The notes under the pieces were generated by a model. The model did no database searches. It was given only the letters and a program-made list of their open reading frames with translations, and had not been told where the DNA came from. Shown in pieces: positions 37,360 through 45,149 of a stretch of 64,000 bases of DNA (position 1 is its first letter; every line of letters begins with the position of its first letter). A program made the position numbers and the translations under genes. The DNA is taken from positions 62,001-126,000 of the forward strand of contig JAXMCI010000020.1 of NCBI GenBank assembly GCA_046349435.1, given 5' to 3'. The stretch comes from JAXMCI01 sp046349435. Its GTDB lineage: Bacteria; Pseudomonadota; Alphaproteobacteria; Dongiales; Dongiaceae.

Positions 37360-38493
37360 ATGCATAAATCCGGACTGATCCACGTGCGCAGCTACGCGCC
37401 CGTGACGCGGCGGCACTTCCTGCAGGGCGCCGCGGCGCTCGGCGGCCTGGCGGCGGCCGGCCTGCGGCCGCGGGCCGCCAGCGCGGCGACCGACATCACC
37501 TTCCTCGGCTGGCAGGGCTATGACGAGGGCCTCGCCACCGAGGACTGGCTGAAGAAGAACGACATCAATCTCAGCACCACCTACATCGGCAACAACGACG
37601 AGATCGTCAGCAAGCTGACCGCCGGCGGCGTCGGCCAGATCGACATCGTGACGCCCTACATGGGCTATATCCCGCTGCTGCGCGAGGCCGGGCTGATCGA
37701 CGAGATCGACGAATCGCTGGTGCCGAACCTCAAGGTCTGCGAGCCGCTGTTCCGCGACGATCCCAACGTGCTGCACGACGGCAAGCGCTACTCCGTGCCG
37801 TTCACCTGGGGCTCCGCGCCGATGATGTACGACCCCAAGGCCACCGGCGGCGCGCCGGCCGCCTGGGCCGACCTCTGGAAGCCGGAGTACAAGGGCAAGG
37901 TCGGCATGATGGACGACCCGGTCGGCAACATGATGCTGGCGGCGCTGCTGGCGACCGACGCCAAGGTGCCGACCCTGCTGACCAAGGACCAGCTGAAGCA
38001 GGCCGAGGACTACCTGACGAAGCTGAAGAAGGAGCAGGTGCGGGTCGTCGCGGTGAGCTGGGGCGACATGGCCGACGCGCTGTCGCGCGGCGACATCGTG
38101 ATCACCTTCAGCGGCTGGGAGACGATCAAGAAGTTCTGCGCCGACAAGGGCAAGGCGATCGACTACACCTACCCCAAGGAGGGCACCTTCGCCTGGCTCG
38201 ACAGCTACTGCATCGCCAAGGATGCGCCGAACCGCGAGGTCGACCACAAGCTCTGCAACAAGGTGATCGACGTCCCGGCGCAGGTGAAGATCGGCGACGA
38301 CCTGCTGCAGGGCATCGTCAACAAGGACGCGATCGCCCAGCTCAAGGCCTCGCGCAACATCTACCCCTATGACGACCTCGCCTCGTTCAGCCAGAAGGCG
38401 CGCATGTTCGGCTTCCCGCCGCTGAAGTCGGACGGCACACACGCCACCTGGCAGGACTGGCAGGACGCCTACCAGCGCTTCAAGTCGGCCTGA
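37360..38493 (+). CDS. TAT-exported solute-binding protein, polyamine (PotD) type
   Basis: The protein is 377 residues from ATG 37360, which has GGGAGG 7 bases upstream. The N-terminus bears a twin-arginine signal (TRRHFLQGAAALGG, then a stretch ending AASAA). The mature part follows the PotD/PotF fold (FLGWQGYDEG, GGVGQIDIVTPYMGYIPLL, GKRYSVPFTWGSAPMMYDP, LSRGDIVITFSGWE). It should capture a cationic or amine-containing ligand in the periplasm for the permeases at 43538-45147 and the ATPase at 45150-46211. The usual acidic pocket cannot be confirmed by eye. The SDR gene follows after 25 bases. Confidence 0.9.
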   Translation: MHKSGLIHVRSYAPVTRRHFLQGAAALGGLAAAGLRPRAASAATDITFLGWQGYDEGLATEDWLKKNDINLSTTYIGNNDEIVSKLTAGGVGQIDIVTPYMGYIPLLREAGLIDEIDESLVPNLKVCEPLFRDDPNVLHDGKRYSVPFTWGSAPMMYDPKATGGAPAAWADLWKPEYKGKVGMMDDPVGNMMLAALLATDAKVPTLLTKDQLKQAEDYLTKLKKEQVRVVAVSWGDMADALSRGDIVITFSGWETIKKFCADKGKAIDYTYPKEGTFAWLDSYCIAKDAPNREVDHKLCNKVIDVPAQVKIGDDLLQGIVNKDAIAQLKASRNIYPYDDLASFSQKARMFGFPPLKSDGTHATWQDWQDAYQRFKSA

Positions 38494-38518
38494 TCGGCAG
38501 CGGAAGGATCCCGGCGCC

Positions 38519-39319
38519 ATGGCGGATCTCGACGGCAAGATCGCGATCGTCACCGGCGCCGGGTCCGGCATCGGCGCGGCCGGCGCCCGGCTGATGGCCG
38601 AGGCCGGCGCGGCCGTGGTCGTGGCGGAGATCCGCCCCGACAGCGGCCGCGCCGTGGTCGCCGAGATCGAGGCGGCCGGCGGCCGCGCCACGTTCCTGCC
38701 GGTCGACGTGCGCAGCAGCGACAGCGTCCAGGCGCTGGTCGCCGGCACGGTCGCCCATTACGGGCGGATCGACGTGCTGTTCCACAACGCCATGAACGTG
38801 CCGCTGGTCAACCGCGAGGACCGGCGCGCCACCGAGCTGCCCGAGGCGGTGTGGCAGCAGATCATCGACCTCGTGCTCACCGGCACCTTCCTCTGCTGCA
38901 AGTATGTCGGCCGCCAGATGCTGCAGCAGCGCTCGGGCTCGATCGTCCTGACCGCCACCACCGACGCGCTGATCGGCCAGGCCGGCATCGACGCCTACAC
39001 CGCGGCCAAGGGCGGCGTCGTCGCGATGACCCGCTCGCTCGCCGCCGGCCTCTCGCCCGAGGGCGTGCGGGTCAACGCCGTCTGCCCCGGCTTCGTCGAC
39101 ACGCCGCACCAGGCGCCGTTCCTCAGCAATCCCGCGGACCGCGCCCAGTTCGAGTCGCTGCACCTGATGGGCATCCTCGACCCGGAGGACATCGCCGCTT
39201 TCGCAGTGTTCCTCGCCTCCGACAAGGCCCGCCGCGTCACCGGCGGCATCTTCCCGGTCGACTCCGGCTACACCGCCTTCAAGGGCCTGCTCTCGATGAA
39301 GGAGATGATCGAGAAGTAG
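38519..39319 (+). CDS. Short-chain dehydrogenase with atypical active-site context
   Basis: This 266-residue SDR has a TGAGSGIG cofactor motif, YTAAKGG (Tyr and Lys) and VNAVCPGFVDTPHQAP. Two conserved positions differ from the family norm: the NNAG motif reads HNAMN, and the catalytic Ser region reads VLTATTDAL, so a Thr replaces Ser. The acidic residue after strand 2 (VVVAEIRPDS) suggests NAD(H). It follows the binding-protein gene by 25 bases with GGAAGGA upstream and probably belongs to the same transcript. It may oxidise a hydroxyl of the imported compound; an altered proton relay would fit an unusual substrate. Confidence 0.87.
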   Translation: MADLDGKIAIVTGAGSGIGAAGARLMAEAGAAVVVAEIRPDSGRAVVAEIEAAGGRATFLPVDVRSSDSVQALVAGTVAHYGRIDVLFHNAMNVPLVNREDRRATELPEAVWQQIIDLVLTGTFLCCKYVGRQMLQQRSGSIVLTATTDALIGQAGIDAYTAAKGGVVAMTRSLAAGLSPEGVRVNAVCPGFVDTPHQAPFLSNPADRAQFESLHLMGILDPEDIAAFAVFLASDKARRVTGGIFPVDSGYTAFKGLLSMKEMIEK

Positions 39320-39338
39320 GCGCCGTGCCGCCCCATCC

Positions 39339-41519
39339 TCACAGCACCGCGTCGCCGAGCTTCGGGAACACCTCGCCGCCCCAGATCTGTCGCTCCCGGA
39401 TGAAGGCGCGCGGGCGCTGCGGGTCGGGCGAGTCGATCTCGCGGCCGAGGCGGTGGCCGTCGAAGATGGCGTCGGCGAGGTAGCGCGGCGCCAGGCAGTC
39501 GCCGGCGCGATAGACCCCGGCGATCCCCTGCCCCGCCCACTCGTCGCGGCGCGCCGCCAGCGCCGTCCACAGCCCGGTCTCGGAGCGGCGCGACGTGCAC
39601 AGCACGACGCTGTCGGCCTCGAGCACCTCGCTGACCGGCGCCGGGCGGCGCGGCGGCTGGCCCGGCTGCGGCGCGGTGGTGCGGCGCGAGCCCTCGCCAT
39701 AGAGGTCGACGAGCGACAGGCGCAGGCCCGGCTCGACCCGCTCGACCCAGTGCGCCAGCCGCTGGCCGATGCCCTTCTCGCGCATCATGCGGCGGAGGTT
39801 GGGCCCTTCGAGCGTCCAGTCGGTCAGCGGCATCGCCTTGTCGAAGGGCGTCACCAGCGTCACCGCATGGCCGCGGTCGGCGAGCTGCTCGGCCAGCCCG
39901 ATGGCCATGAAGTAGCCGTCGCCGTCGAGCACCGCGACGCGATGCCCGACCGGCTTGCCCGCCCAGAGCTGCTCCGGCGTGACGAAGCCGGGCAGCGTCG
40001 CGTCGACGCCCGGGATCACGTCGGGCCCGAGCCCGCTGGTGCCGTCGCCCACCCAGTGCGCGCCGGTCGCCAGCACGATCCGGGCGGCGCCGTAGCCGAG
40101 CAGGTCGTCGGCCGTCACCCGGCCGGCGCCGCGCAGCAGGGTGACGTTGGCCATGCGTTGCAGCTGGCCCTCGCGCAGCCGGATCACCCGCGCCCACTCG
40201 GCGAGGCCGGGCAGCTGCACGACCTGCCGGAGATGGCCGCCGAGCTCCGCCTCGCCGTCGCAGAGATGCACCTGGCAGCCGCGCCGGCCGAGCACGCGGG
40301 CGCATTCCAGGCCGGCCGGCCCGGCGCCGACCACGAGAACGATGTCCGCCGCCGGCGCCGGCGCGAAGCGCTCGGGGTGCCAGCCGCGGCGATATTCCTC
40401 GAGCGCCGTCGGGTTCTGCGTGCAGACGATCGGCACGCCGTACTCGAAGCGCGCGATGCACATGTTGCAGCCGATGCACTCGGCGATGTCCTCGACCCGG
40501 CCCTCGTCGATCTTGCGCGGCAGCCAGGGGTCGGCGATCGACGGCCGGGCGCAGCCGACGATGTCGTACTGCCCGCCCTTGACCACCTTCAGCATCTCGT
40601 CGGGATCGGTGAAGCGGCCGACGCCGACCACCGGGATCCCGGCGAGGCGCTTCACCTCGGAGGTCCAGGGCGCCTGGTGGTTGGCCTTGTGGAAGCGCGA
40701 CGGGCCGGCATCCTCGCCCCATTCCTGCAGGCTGCTGATGTTGACGTCGATCAGGTCGAGCAGGCCGCGGCGGGCGACCAGCTCGACGAAGGCCAGCCCC
40801 TCGTCGCCGGCCTCGACGCCGGCCGGGCCGGAGAGCTGGTCGATCGAGAAGCGGGTGGCGACGGCGCACTGCCCGGCGACGCCCTCGCGCACCGCCTCGA
40901 GGATCTCCAGCCACAGCCGGGCGCGGTTCTCGAAGCAGCCGCCATAGCCGTCGGTGCGCCGGTTGAAATGGCGGGACAGCGCCTGCACCGGCAGGGCGCC
41001 GTGCGTGCCGTGGACATAGACGATGTCGAACCCGGCATCGACGGCGCGCCGCGCCGCCAGCCCGAAGGCCCGCACGATCCGCTGGAGATCCTCGACCTCC
41101 GCGCCATAGGTGTAGGTCTGCGGCATCCAGGGGCTGGCGAACTGGTGCAGCGCCGGCGAGACGGCGCGGCTGTCGAGCGCGTTGGCCAGTCCGCCGGCGT
41201 GGCAGAGCTCGATCCCGGCCAGGGCATCCCAGCGATGCACGGCCTCGACCATGTGGCGGTGGTTGATGACGTCGCCCTCGTCCCAGAGGGTGGTCACGTT
41301 GTTGACCGGCTGGTCGGTCTCGGGGTGGATCATGCAGGCCTCGGTGCAGAGCGCGGCCCAGCCGCCCTCCGCCTTGACCTCGCGATGGGCGGCGTTGGCG
41401 CCCGGCCGCAGCACCCCGGCGCCGGTGCATTGCGGCACCTGGAAGAAGCGGTTCTTCAGCGTCCTCGGTCCGATCCGGATCGGCTCGAACAGCGGGTCGT
41501 AGCGCGGGTCCCTGGCCAT
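39339..41519 (-). CDS. Trimethylamine dehydrogenase-family flavoprotein (OYE domain, [4Fe-4S], FAD/ADP-binding domain)
   Basis: The 726-residue protein aligns along its whole length with trimethylamine dehydrogenase. It has an OYE-like TIM barrel with Cys31 in FQVPQCTGAG (equivalent of the cysteinyl-FMN Cys30), the [4Fe-4S] ligands Cys348, Cys351, Cys354 and Cys366 (CIGCNMC and VCTQN), then the C-terminal nucleotide-binding part (VVGAGPAGLECARVL). His173 matches catalytic His172, but Tyr169 becomes His170, and two walls of the trimethylamine aromatic bowl are lost (Tyr60 to Ala61, Trp355 to Phe358). It should oxidise a C-N bond and pass electrons to an electron-transfer flavoprotein, but on a larger or different amine. 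It is last in the operon nagB-like, pfkB, this gene. Confidence 0.9.
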   Translation of the reverse strand: MARDPRYDPLFEPIRIGPRTLKNRFFQVPQCTGAGVLRPGANAAHREVKAEGGWAALCTEACMIHPETDQPVNNVTTLWDEGDVINHRHMVEAVHRWDALAGIELCHAGGLANALDSRAVSPALHQFASPWMPQTYTYGAEVEDLQRIVRAFGLAARRAVDAGFDIVYVHGTHGALPVQALSRHFNRRTDGYGGCFENRARLWLEILEAVREGVAGQCAVATRFSIDQLSGPAGVEAGDEGLAFVELVARRGLLDLIDVNISSLQEWGEDAGPSRFHKANHQAPWTSEVKRLAGIPVVGVGRFTDPDEMLKVVKGGQYDIVGCARPSIADPWLPRKIDEGRVEDIAECIGCNMCIARFEYGVPIVCTQNPTALEEYRRGWHPERFAPAPAADIVLVVGAGPAGLECARVLGRRGCQVHLCDGEAELGGHLRQVVQLPGLAEWARVIRLREGQLQRMANVTLLRGAGRVTADDLLGYGAARIVLATGAHWVGDGTSGLGPDVIPGVDATLPGFVTPEQLWAGKPVGHRVAVLDGDGYFMAIGLAEQLADRGHAVTLVTPFDKAMPLTDWTLEGPNLRRMMREKGIGQRLAHWVERVEPGLRLSLVDLYGEGSRRTTAPQPGQPPRRPAPVSEVLEADSVVLCTSRRSETGLWTALAARRDEWAGQGIAGVYRAGDCLAPRYLADAIFDGHRLGREIDSPDPQRPRAFIRERQIWGGEVFPKLGDAVL

Positions 41520-41531
41520 CGTCCTCGACCT

Positions 41532-42494
41532 CTACAGGATGCAGGGACGCCCGCGCGCGGCGAGGAAGGCGCGCAGGATCTCGGGCGTCGGATAGGCCGG
41601 CCAGGTGGCGTCGTGCTGCACCGAGATGGCGGCCGCCGCGGCCCCGGTCTCGAGCGCCTGCGCCCAGCCGGCGCCGCGCGCCAGCGCCACCACCATGGCC
41701 GCCGCGAAGGCGTCGCCGGCCCCGGTGGTGTTGACCGTCTCGACCGGGAAGATCGGCAGCTCCAGGGTCTCGCCGCCGCAGCGCGCATGGACCCCGTCGC
41801 GGCCGCGGGTGATGACGACGTTGTCGATGCGCCAGCGGTCGCGGATGCGCTCGGCAAGCCGCGCCGGCGCCACCTTCTCGTCCGCCGCGTAGCCGGCCAG
41901 CTGCCGCGCCTCGGTCTCGTTCGGCGTGACGATGTCGACATGGTCGAGCGGCTCGTCCGGCAGCGGCGCCATCGGCGCCGGCACCAGCACCGTGGTCAGC
42001 CCCTCGCGCCGGGCGACGCGGGTGGCGTAGAGCGCCAGCTCCGGCGGCATCTCGAACTGGGTCATGAAGAAGCGGGCACGGCGCATCGTCGGCACCGCGG
42101 CATCGATCTCGGCGCGGGTCAGCCGGGCGTTGGCGCCCATGTCGCTGACGATCATCACCTCGCCGCGGCGGTCGATGACGACGAAGCCGACGCCGGTGTA
42201 GCTGGCGGGATCGCGATGGAGGAACCGTGCATCGACCTTGCAGCGGGCGAGCCAGTCGGCGAGGTGGCGCGCCGGCGCATCGTCGCCAACCTTGCCGATG
42301 AACAGCACGGCGGCCCCGAGCTTGCCGGCGCAGATCGCCTGGTTGGTGCCCTTGCCGCCGTCGTCCGGCTGGCGGAAGTTCCAGCCGATGATCGACTCGC
42401 TGGGCTCCGGCAGGCGCTCGCAATCCATGAACAGGCCGTAGGCGTGGCTGCCGACCATGGCGATGTCGAAACGCTCGCCGCTGCCCTCGGTCAT
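41532..42494 (-). CDS. PfkB-family carbohydrate kinase
   Basis: This 320-residue ribokinase-fold protein has the N-terminal GGKGTNQA signature, the substrate-lid region and the C-terminal anion hole with catalytic Asp, NTTGAGDAFAAAM. The pattern PNETEARQL and ITRGRDGVHAR is typical of ribokinase/fructokinase relatives. It phosphorylates a sugar or sugar derivative with ATP. Its ATG overlaps the NagB-like stop codon by four bases, and its stop is 12 bases before the TMADH-like start, so the three form one operon. In the proposed pathway it would phosphorylate the amino sugar before or after C-N oxidation. Confidence 0.9.
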   Translation of the reverse strand: MTEGSGERFDIAMVGSHAYGLFMDCERLPEPSESIIGWNFRQPDDGGKGTNQAICAGKLGAAVLFIGKVGDDAPARHLADWLARCKVDARFLHRDPASYTGVGFVVIDRRGEVMIVSDMGANARLTRAEIDAAVPTMRRARFFMTQFEMPPELALYATRVARREGLTTVLVPAPMAPLPDEPLDHVDIVTPNETEARQLAGYAADEKVAPARLAERIRDRWRIDNVVITRGRDGVHARCGGETLELPIFPVETVNTTGAGDAFAAAMVVALARGAGWAQALETGAAAAAISVQHDATWPAYPTPEILRAFLAARGRPCIL

Positions 42495-43390
42495 TGCGGC
42501 GCGCGCCGGACCTCGGCGATGTCGGCGTCGGGGGCCGCCGCGGTCGCCGGATCGACCCAGACGCAGGCGTCGGGATGGCCCTGCACGAAGGTGCAGGGGT
42601 ACTCCACGGTCGGCTCGTGCAGCAGCATGACGCGCAGGATGGTCTGCTTCCAGGCGCCGCCGTCGCTGACCAGGATCATGCGCCGGGCGCTCAGCAGGTC
42701 GCGCATGCCGAGCGTCACCGCCATCGGCGGGATCGCCCTTGTGTTGCCGCCGGCGGCGCGATGGGCGATGGCGATGAAGGTCTCGTCGTTGATCGGCAGG
42801 ATGCGGGCGCGCGAGCCGCGGAAGGTCTCGGCCGGGATGCGGTACCAGCGCGAGGCCGGCGGCTCGTTGAAGGCGATGTGGCCGGAGAAGCCGAAGCCGG
42901 CGATGCAGAGATCGGCGCCGCCGAGCGCCGCCAGCCGGTCGCCGAGCTCGAGGAAGTTGCGCGGCGAGGGAAAGCAGAGCTGCGCCTCGGGCGGCCTGAG
43001 ATCCGGGTCGAGCTGCTCGTAGAGGCTGCGGCGCATGTAGCCCTCGAGCGAGAAGGGATGGTCGAGCGGCAGCGGCCGGCACTCCCAGTCGAGCCATTCG
43101 TCCATGGTCCAGCAGTGGCAGTCGCGCCAGCTGATCCGCTCGCGGTTGCAGATCTCGGCAAGCAGCGGATAGTGCCGCTTCGGGCCGACCGGAAAGATCA
43201 GCCGCGTCGGCTGGCCGGCCGCGTTGCGCGCCTTGATCAGGTCGGCGACCGTCCGGGCGAGCTCGGCGAACATCGCGCCGGCTTCCGGGAAGATGCGCAG
43301 CGGAATGCGGCCGCGGGCGGCCAGCGCCTCGGCCGGAACGGCGACCAGCTCCTCCCAGCGCAGCGGCGGCCGCGTCGCATGATCCGTCAT
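42491..43390 (-). CDS. NagB-like glucosamine-6-phosphate deaminase/isomerase homologue with altered active site
   Basis: The 299-residue protein has the NagB fold motifs CWTMDEW (Asp97, equivalent of Asp72) and GFGFSGHIAFNEP. In this second motif His171 and Glu176 match E. coli His143 and Glu148, but the usual N-D-G-H reads F-S-G-H, so catalytic Asp141 becomes Ser169. VTLGMRDLLSARRMILV is also NagB-like. The N-terminus is about 30 residues longer than NagB, with IFPVGPKRHYPLL in place of the LPTGSTP-type phosphate loop. It is therefore probably a deaminase or isomerase of a different amino-sugar phosphate. It starts the minus-strand operon, divergent from the permeases. Confidence 0.85.
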   Translation of the reverse strand: MTDHATRPPLRWEELVAVPAEALAARGRIPLRIFPEAGAMFAELARTVADLIKARNAAGQPTRLIFPVGPKRHYPLLAEICNRERISWRDCHCWTMDEWLDWECRPLPLDHPFSLEGYMRRSLYEQLDPDLRPPEAQLCFPSPRNFLELGDRLAALGGADLCIAGFGFSGHIAFNEPPASRWYRIPAETFRGSRARILPINDETFIAIAHRAAGGNTRAIPPMAVTLGMRDLLSARRMILVSDGGAWKQTILRVMLLHEPTVEYPCTFVQGHPDACVWVDPATAAAPDADIAEVRRAPQ

Positions 43391-43537
43391 GGGTCCTCTC
43401 GCCTGCCCGATGAGGCGATCACCATAGCCCCAGCCCGGCGGACGGGCCAAGCAGGGTCCGGCTGCAATCCGTCTGGCCCTGCGTCGCGGAGCATGTCTAG
43501 ACTTCGCCTGGAGTCCAGCCGGTCCCCTCTCGGTTCC
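43391..43537. promoter_or_regulatory. Divergent intergenic region between the deaminase operon and the permeases
   Basis: This 147-base gap separates the start codons of the NagB-like gene (minus) and the first permease (plus), so promoters for both units of the island must lie here unless the permeases use the ATG at 43493. I cannot identify a convincing -35/-10 pair or operator. A palindrome-free, mixed-composition stretch around 43420-43500 is the likeliest site. Confidence 0.35.
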
Positions 43538-44374
43538 ATGCACAGCCGACGCGCCGCCTACCTGCTGATCGTGCCGACGGCCGCCATCTTCACGGCGCTG
43601 TTCGTGGCGCCGTTCGTCTACTTCTTCGTCATCAGCTTCTGGTCGGTGGCCAACTACAAGATGGTCGCCGGCTTCACCCTCAACAACTACGTCCGGACCT
43701 TCGCGGAGCACACCAACTCCCTCGTCCTGACCCTCGGGCTGGCCTTCGCCATCGGGCTGCTGACGACGGCGCTGGGCTTCGTCTACGCCTACCTGATCCG
43801 CTTCAAGGCCGGCCGCTGGGGGCCGCTGCTGCTGTTCATCGCGCTGGTCACGCTGTTCGGCGGCTACCTGATGAAGATCTATGCCTGGAAGACCATTCTC
43901 GGCAACCAGGGGGCCCTCAACACCGCGCTGCTCAGCCTCGGCATCATCGACCAGCCGATCACCGCGCTGTTCTACACGCCGGGCGCGGTGGTGGTGACCT
44001 TGGTCCACTTCCTGCTGCCGCTCGCCGTGCTGCCGATCTACTCCTCGCTGCGCGGGCTCAGCGAGATCGAGCTCGAGGCGGCGCGCGACCTGGGCGCCCG
44101 GCCCTGGTCGGTGATGTCGGACATCGTCCTGCCGCGCTGCCGGCCCGGCCTCACCGCCGCCTTCGTGCTCTGCTTCCTGGTCTCGACGGGCGACTACGTG
44201 ACGCCGCTGCTGGTCGGCGGCACCATCACCATGATCGGCACGCTGATCGTTCCGCAGTTCGGCAACTTCTTCAACTGGCCGCTCGGCTCCGCGATGTCCT
44301 TCACCGTGCTGTTCCTGGCGCTGCTGCTGATCCTGGCGAGCAACGCGCTGGCGGCCCGCTGGCAGCCGCGATGA
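43538..44374 (+). CDS. ABC transporter permease, PotB type
   Basis: This 278-residue protein has six predicted membrane helices (first: YLLIVPTAAIFTALFVAPFVYFFV) and the EAA loop in ELEAARDLGARPWSVMSDIVLP, which contacts the ATPase. It matches the first permease of polyamine-type importers. ATG 43538 is used; ATG 43493 would add 15 residues and has GGAG nearly abutting it. Its stop overlaps the second permease start by four bases. It works with the binding protein at 37360 and the ATPase at 45150. Confidence 0.9.
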   Translation: MHSRRAAYLLIVPTAAIFTALFVAPFVYFFVISFWSVANYKMVAGFTLNNYVRTFAEHTNSLVLTLGLAFAIGLLTTALGFVYAYLIRFKAGRWGPLLLFIALVTLFGGYLMKIYAWKTILGNQGALNTALLSLGIIDQPITALFYTPGAVVVTLVHFLLPLAVLPIYSSLRGLSEIELEAARDLGARPWSVMSDIVLPRCRPGLTAAFVLCFLVSTGDYVTPLLVGGTITMIGTLIVPQFGNFFNWPLGSAMSFTVLFLALLLILASNALAARWQPR

Positions 44375-45147
44375 GCCCGCTCGCCACCATCGCCTGGCGC
44401 GCCGTCGGCGCCCTCTTCGTGCTGTTCCTGCTGACCCCGCTGGTGCTGGTGGTGCTGTTCTCCTTCAGCAGCAGCGGCATGGCCAACTTCCCGATCGAGG
44501 CCTGGTCGCTGCGCTGGTGGCAGACCATGCTGAACCACCGCGCCTTCCCCGGGGCGCTGCGCAACTCGCTGCTGATCGGCGGCGTGGTCGGCGTCATCTC
44601 GGCGATCGCCGGGACGATGGCGGCCATGGGCCTGTCGCGGCTGCCGGCGCGCCGCGCCAGCGCCGCCATGGCGGCGCTCTGCCTGCCGCTTATGCTGCCG
44701 CCGCTGGTGCTGGCGGTGGCGCTGCTCAGCTTCTATGTCGGGATCGGGCTGAGGCTCAGCCTGCTCACCGTGATCCTCAGCCACCTGCTCTTCACCCTGC
44801 CCTTCGTCGTGCTCGTCGTCTATGCCCGGATGCGGACCTTCGACGACCGGGTGGTGGAGAGCGCGCGCGACCTCGGCGCCTCGCCGATGCGGGCCTTCGT
44901 CACCGTCACCCTGCCGATCATCCGGCCGACGGTGATCGGCGCGGCGCTGATCGCCGTCGCCCTCTCGGTCGACGATTTCGTCATCACCTTCTTCACGATC
45001 GGCGGCGGCAACACGCTGCCGACCTTCGTCTGGGGGATGATCCGCACCGCGCTGACGCCGGCCGCCAACGCGATCGGCACGCTGATTCTCGGGATGACGG
45101 TGGGCTCGACCCTGCTCGCCCTCTGGCTCACCCGCTACCGCGGCTAG
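44371..45147 (+). CDS. ABC transporter permease, PotC type
   Basis: This 258-residue second permease has six membrane helices (FVLFLLTPLVLVVLFSFSSS first) and the EAA motif VVESARDLGASPMRAFVTVTLP. The segment SVDDFVITFFTIGGGNTLP is the strongly conserved PotC/YdcV signature. It is translationally coupled to the first permease and ends 2 bases before the convergent ATPase gene. Together the two permeases form the membrane channel of the importer. Confidence 0.93.
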   Translation: MSPLATIAWRAVGALFVLFLLTPLVLVVLFSFSSSGMANFPIEAWSLRWWQTMLNHRAFPGALRNSLLIGGVVGVISAIAGTMAAMGLSRLPARRASAAMAALCLPLMLPPLVLAVALLSFYVGIGLRLSLLTVILSHLLFTLPFVVLVVYARMRTFDDRVVESARDLGASPMRAFVTVTLPIIRPTVIGAALIAVALSVDDFVITFFTIGGGNTLPTFVWGMIRTALTPAANAIGTLILGMTVGSTLLALWLTRYRG

Positions 45148-45149
45148 GG

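Noticed and set aside
39453..43022. A 1189-codon plus-strand frame opposite the TMADH-like, PfkB and NagB-like genes
   Set aside because: Antisense shadow; the minus-strand genes have full catalytic motifs and coupled starts.
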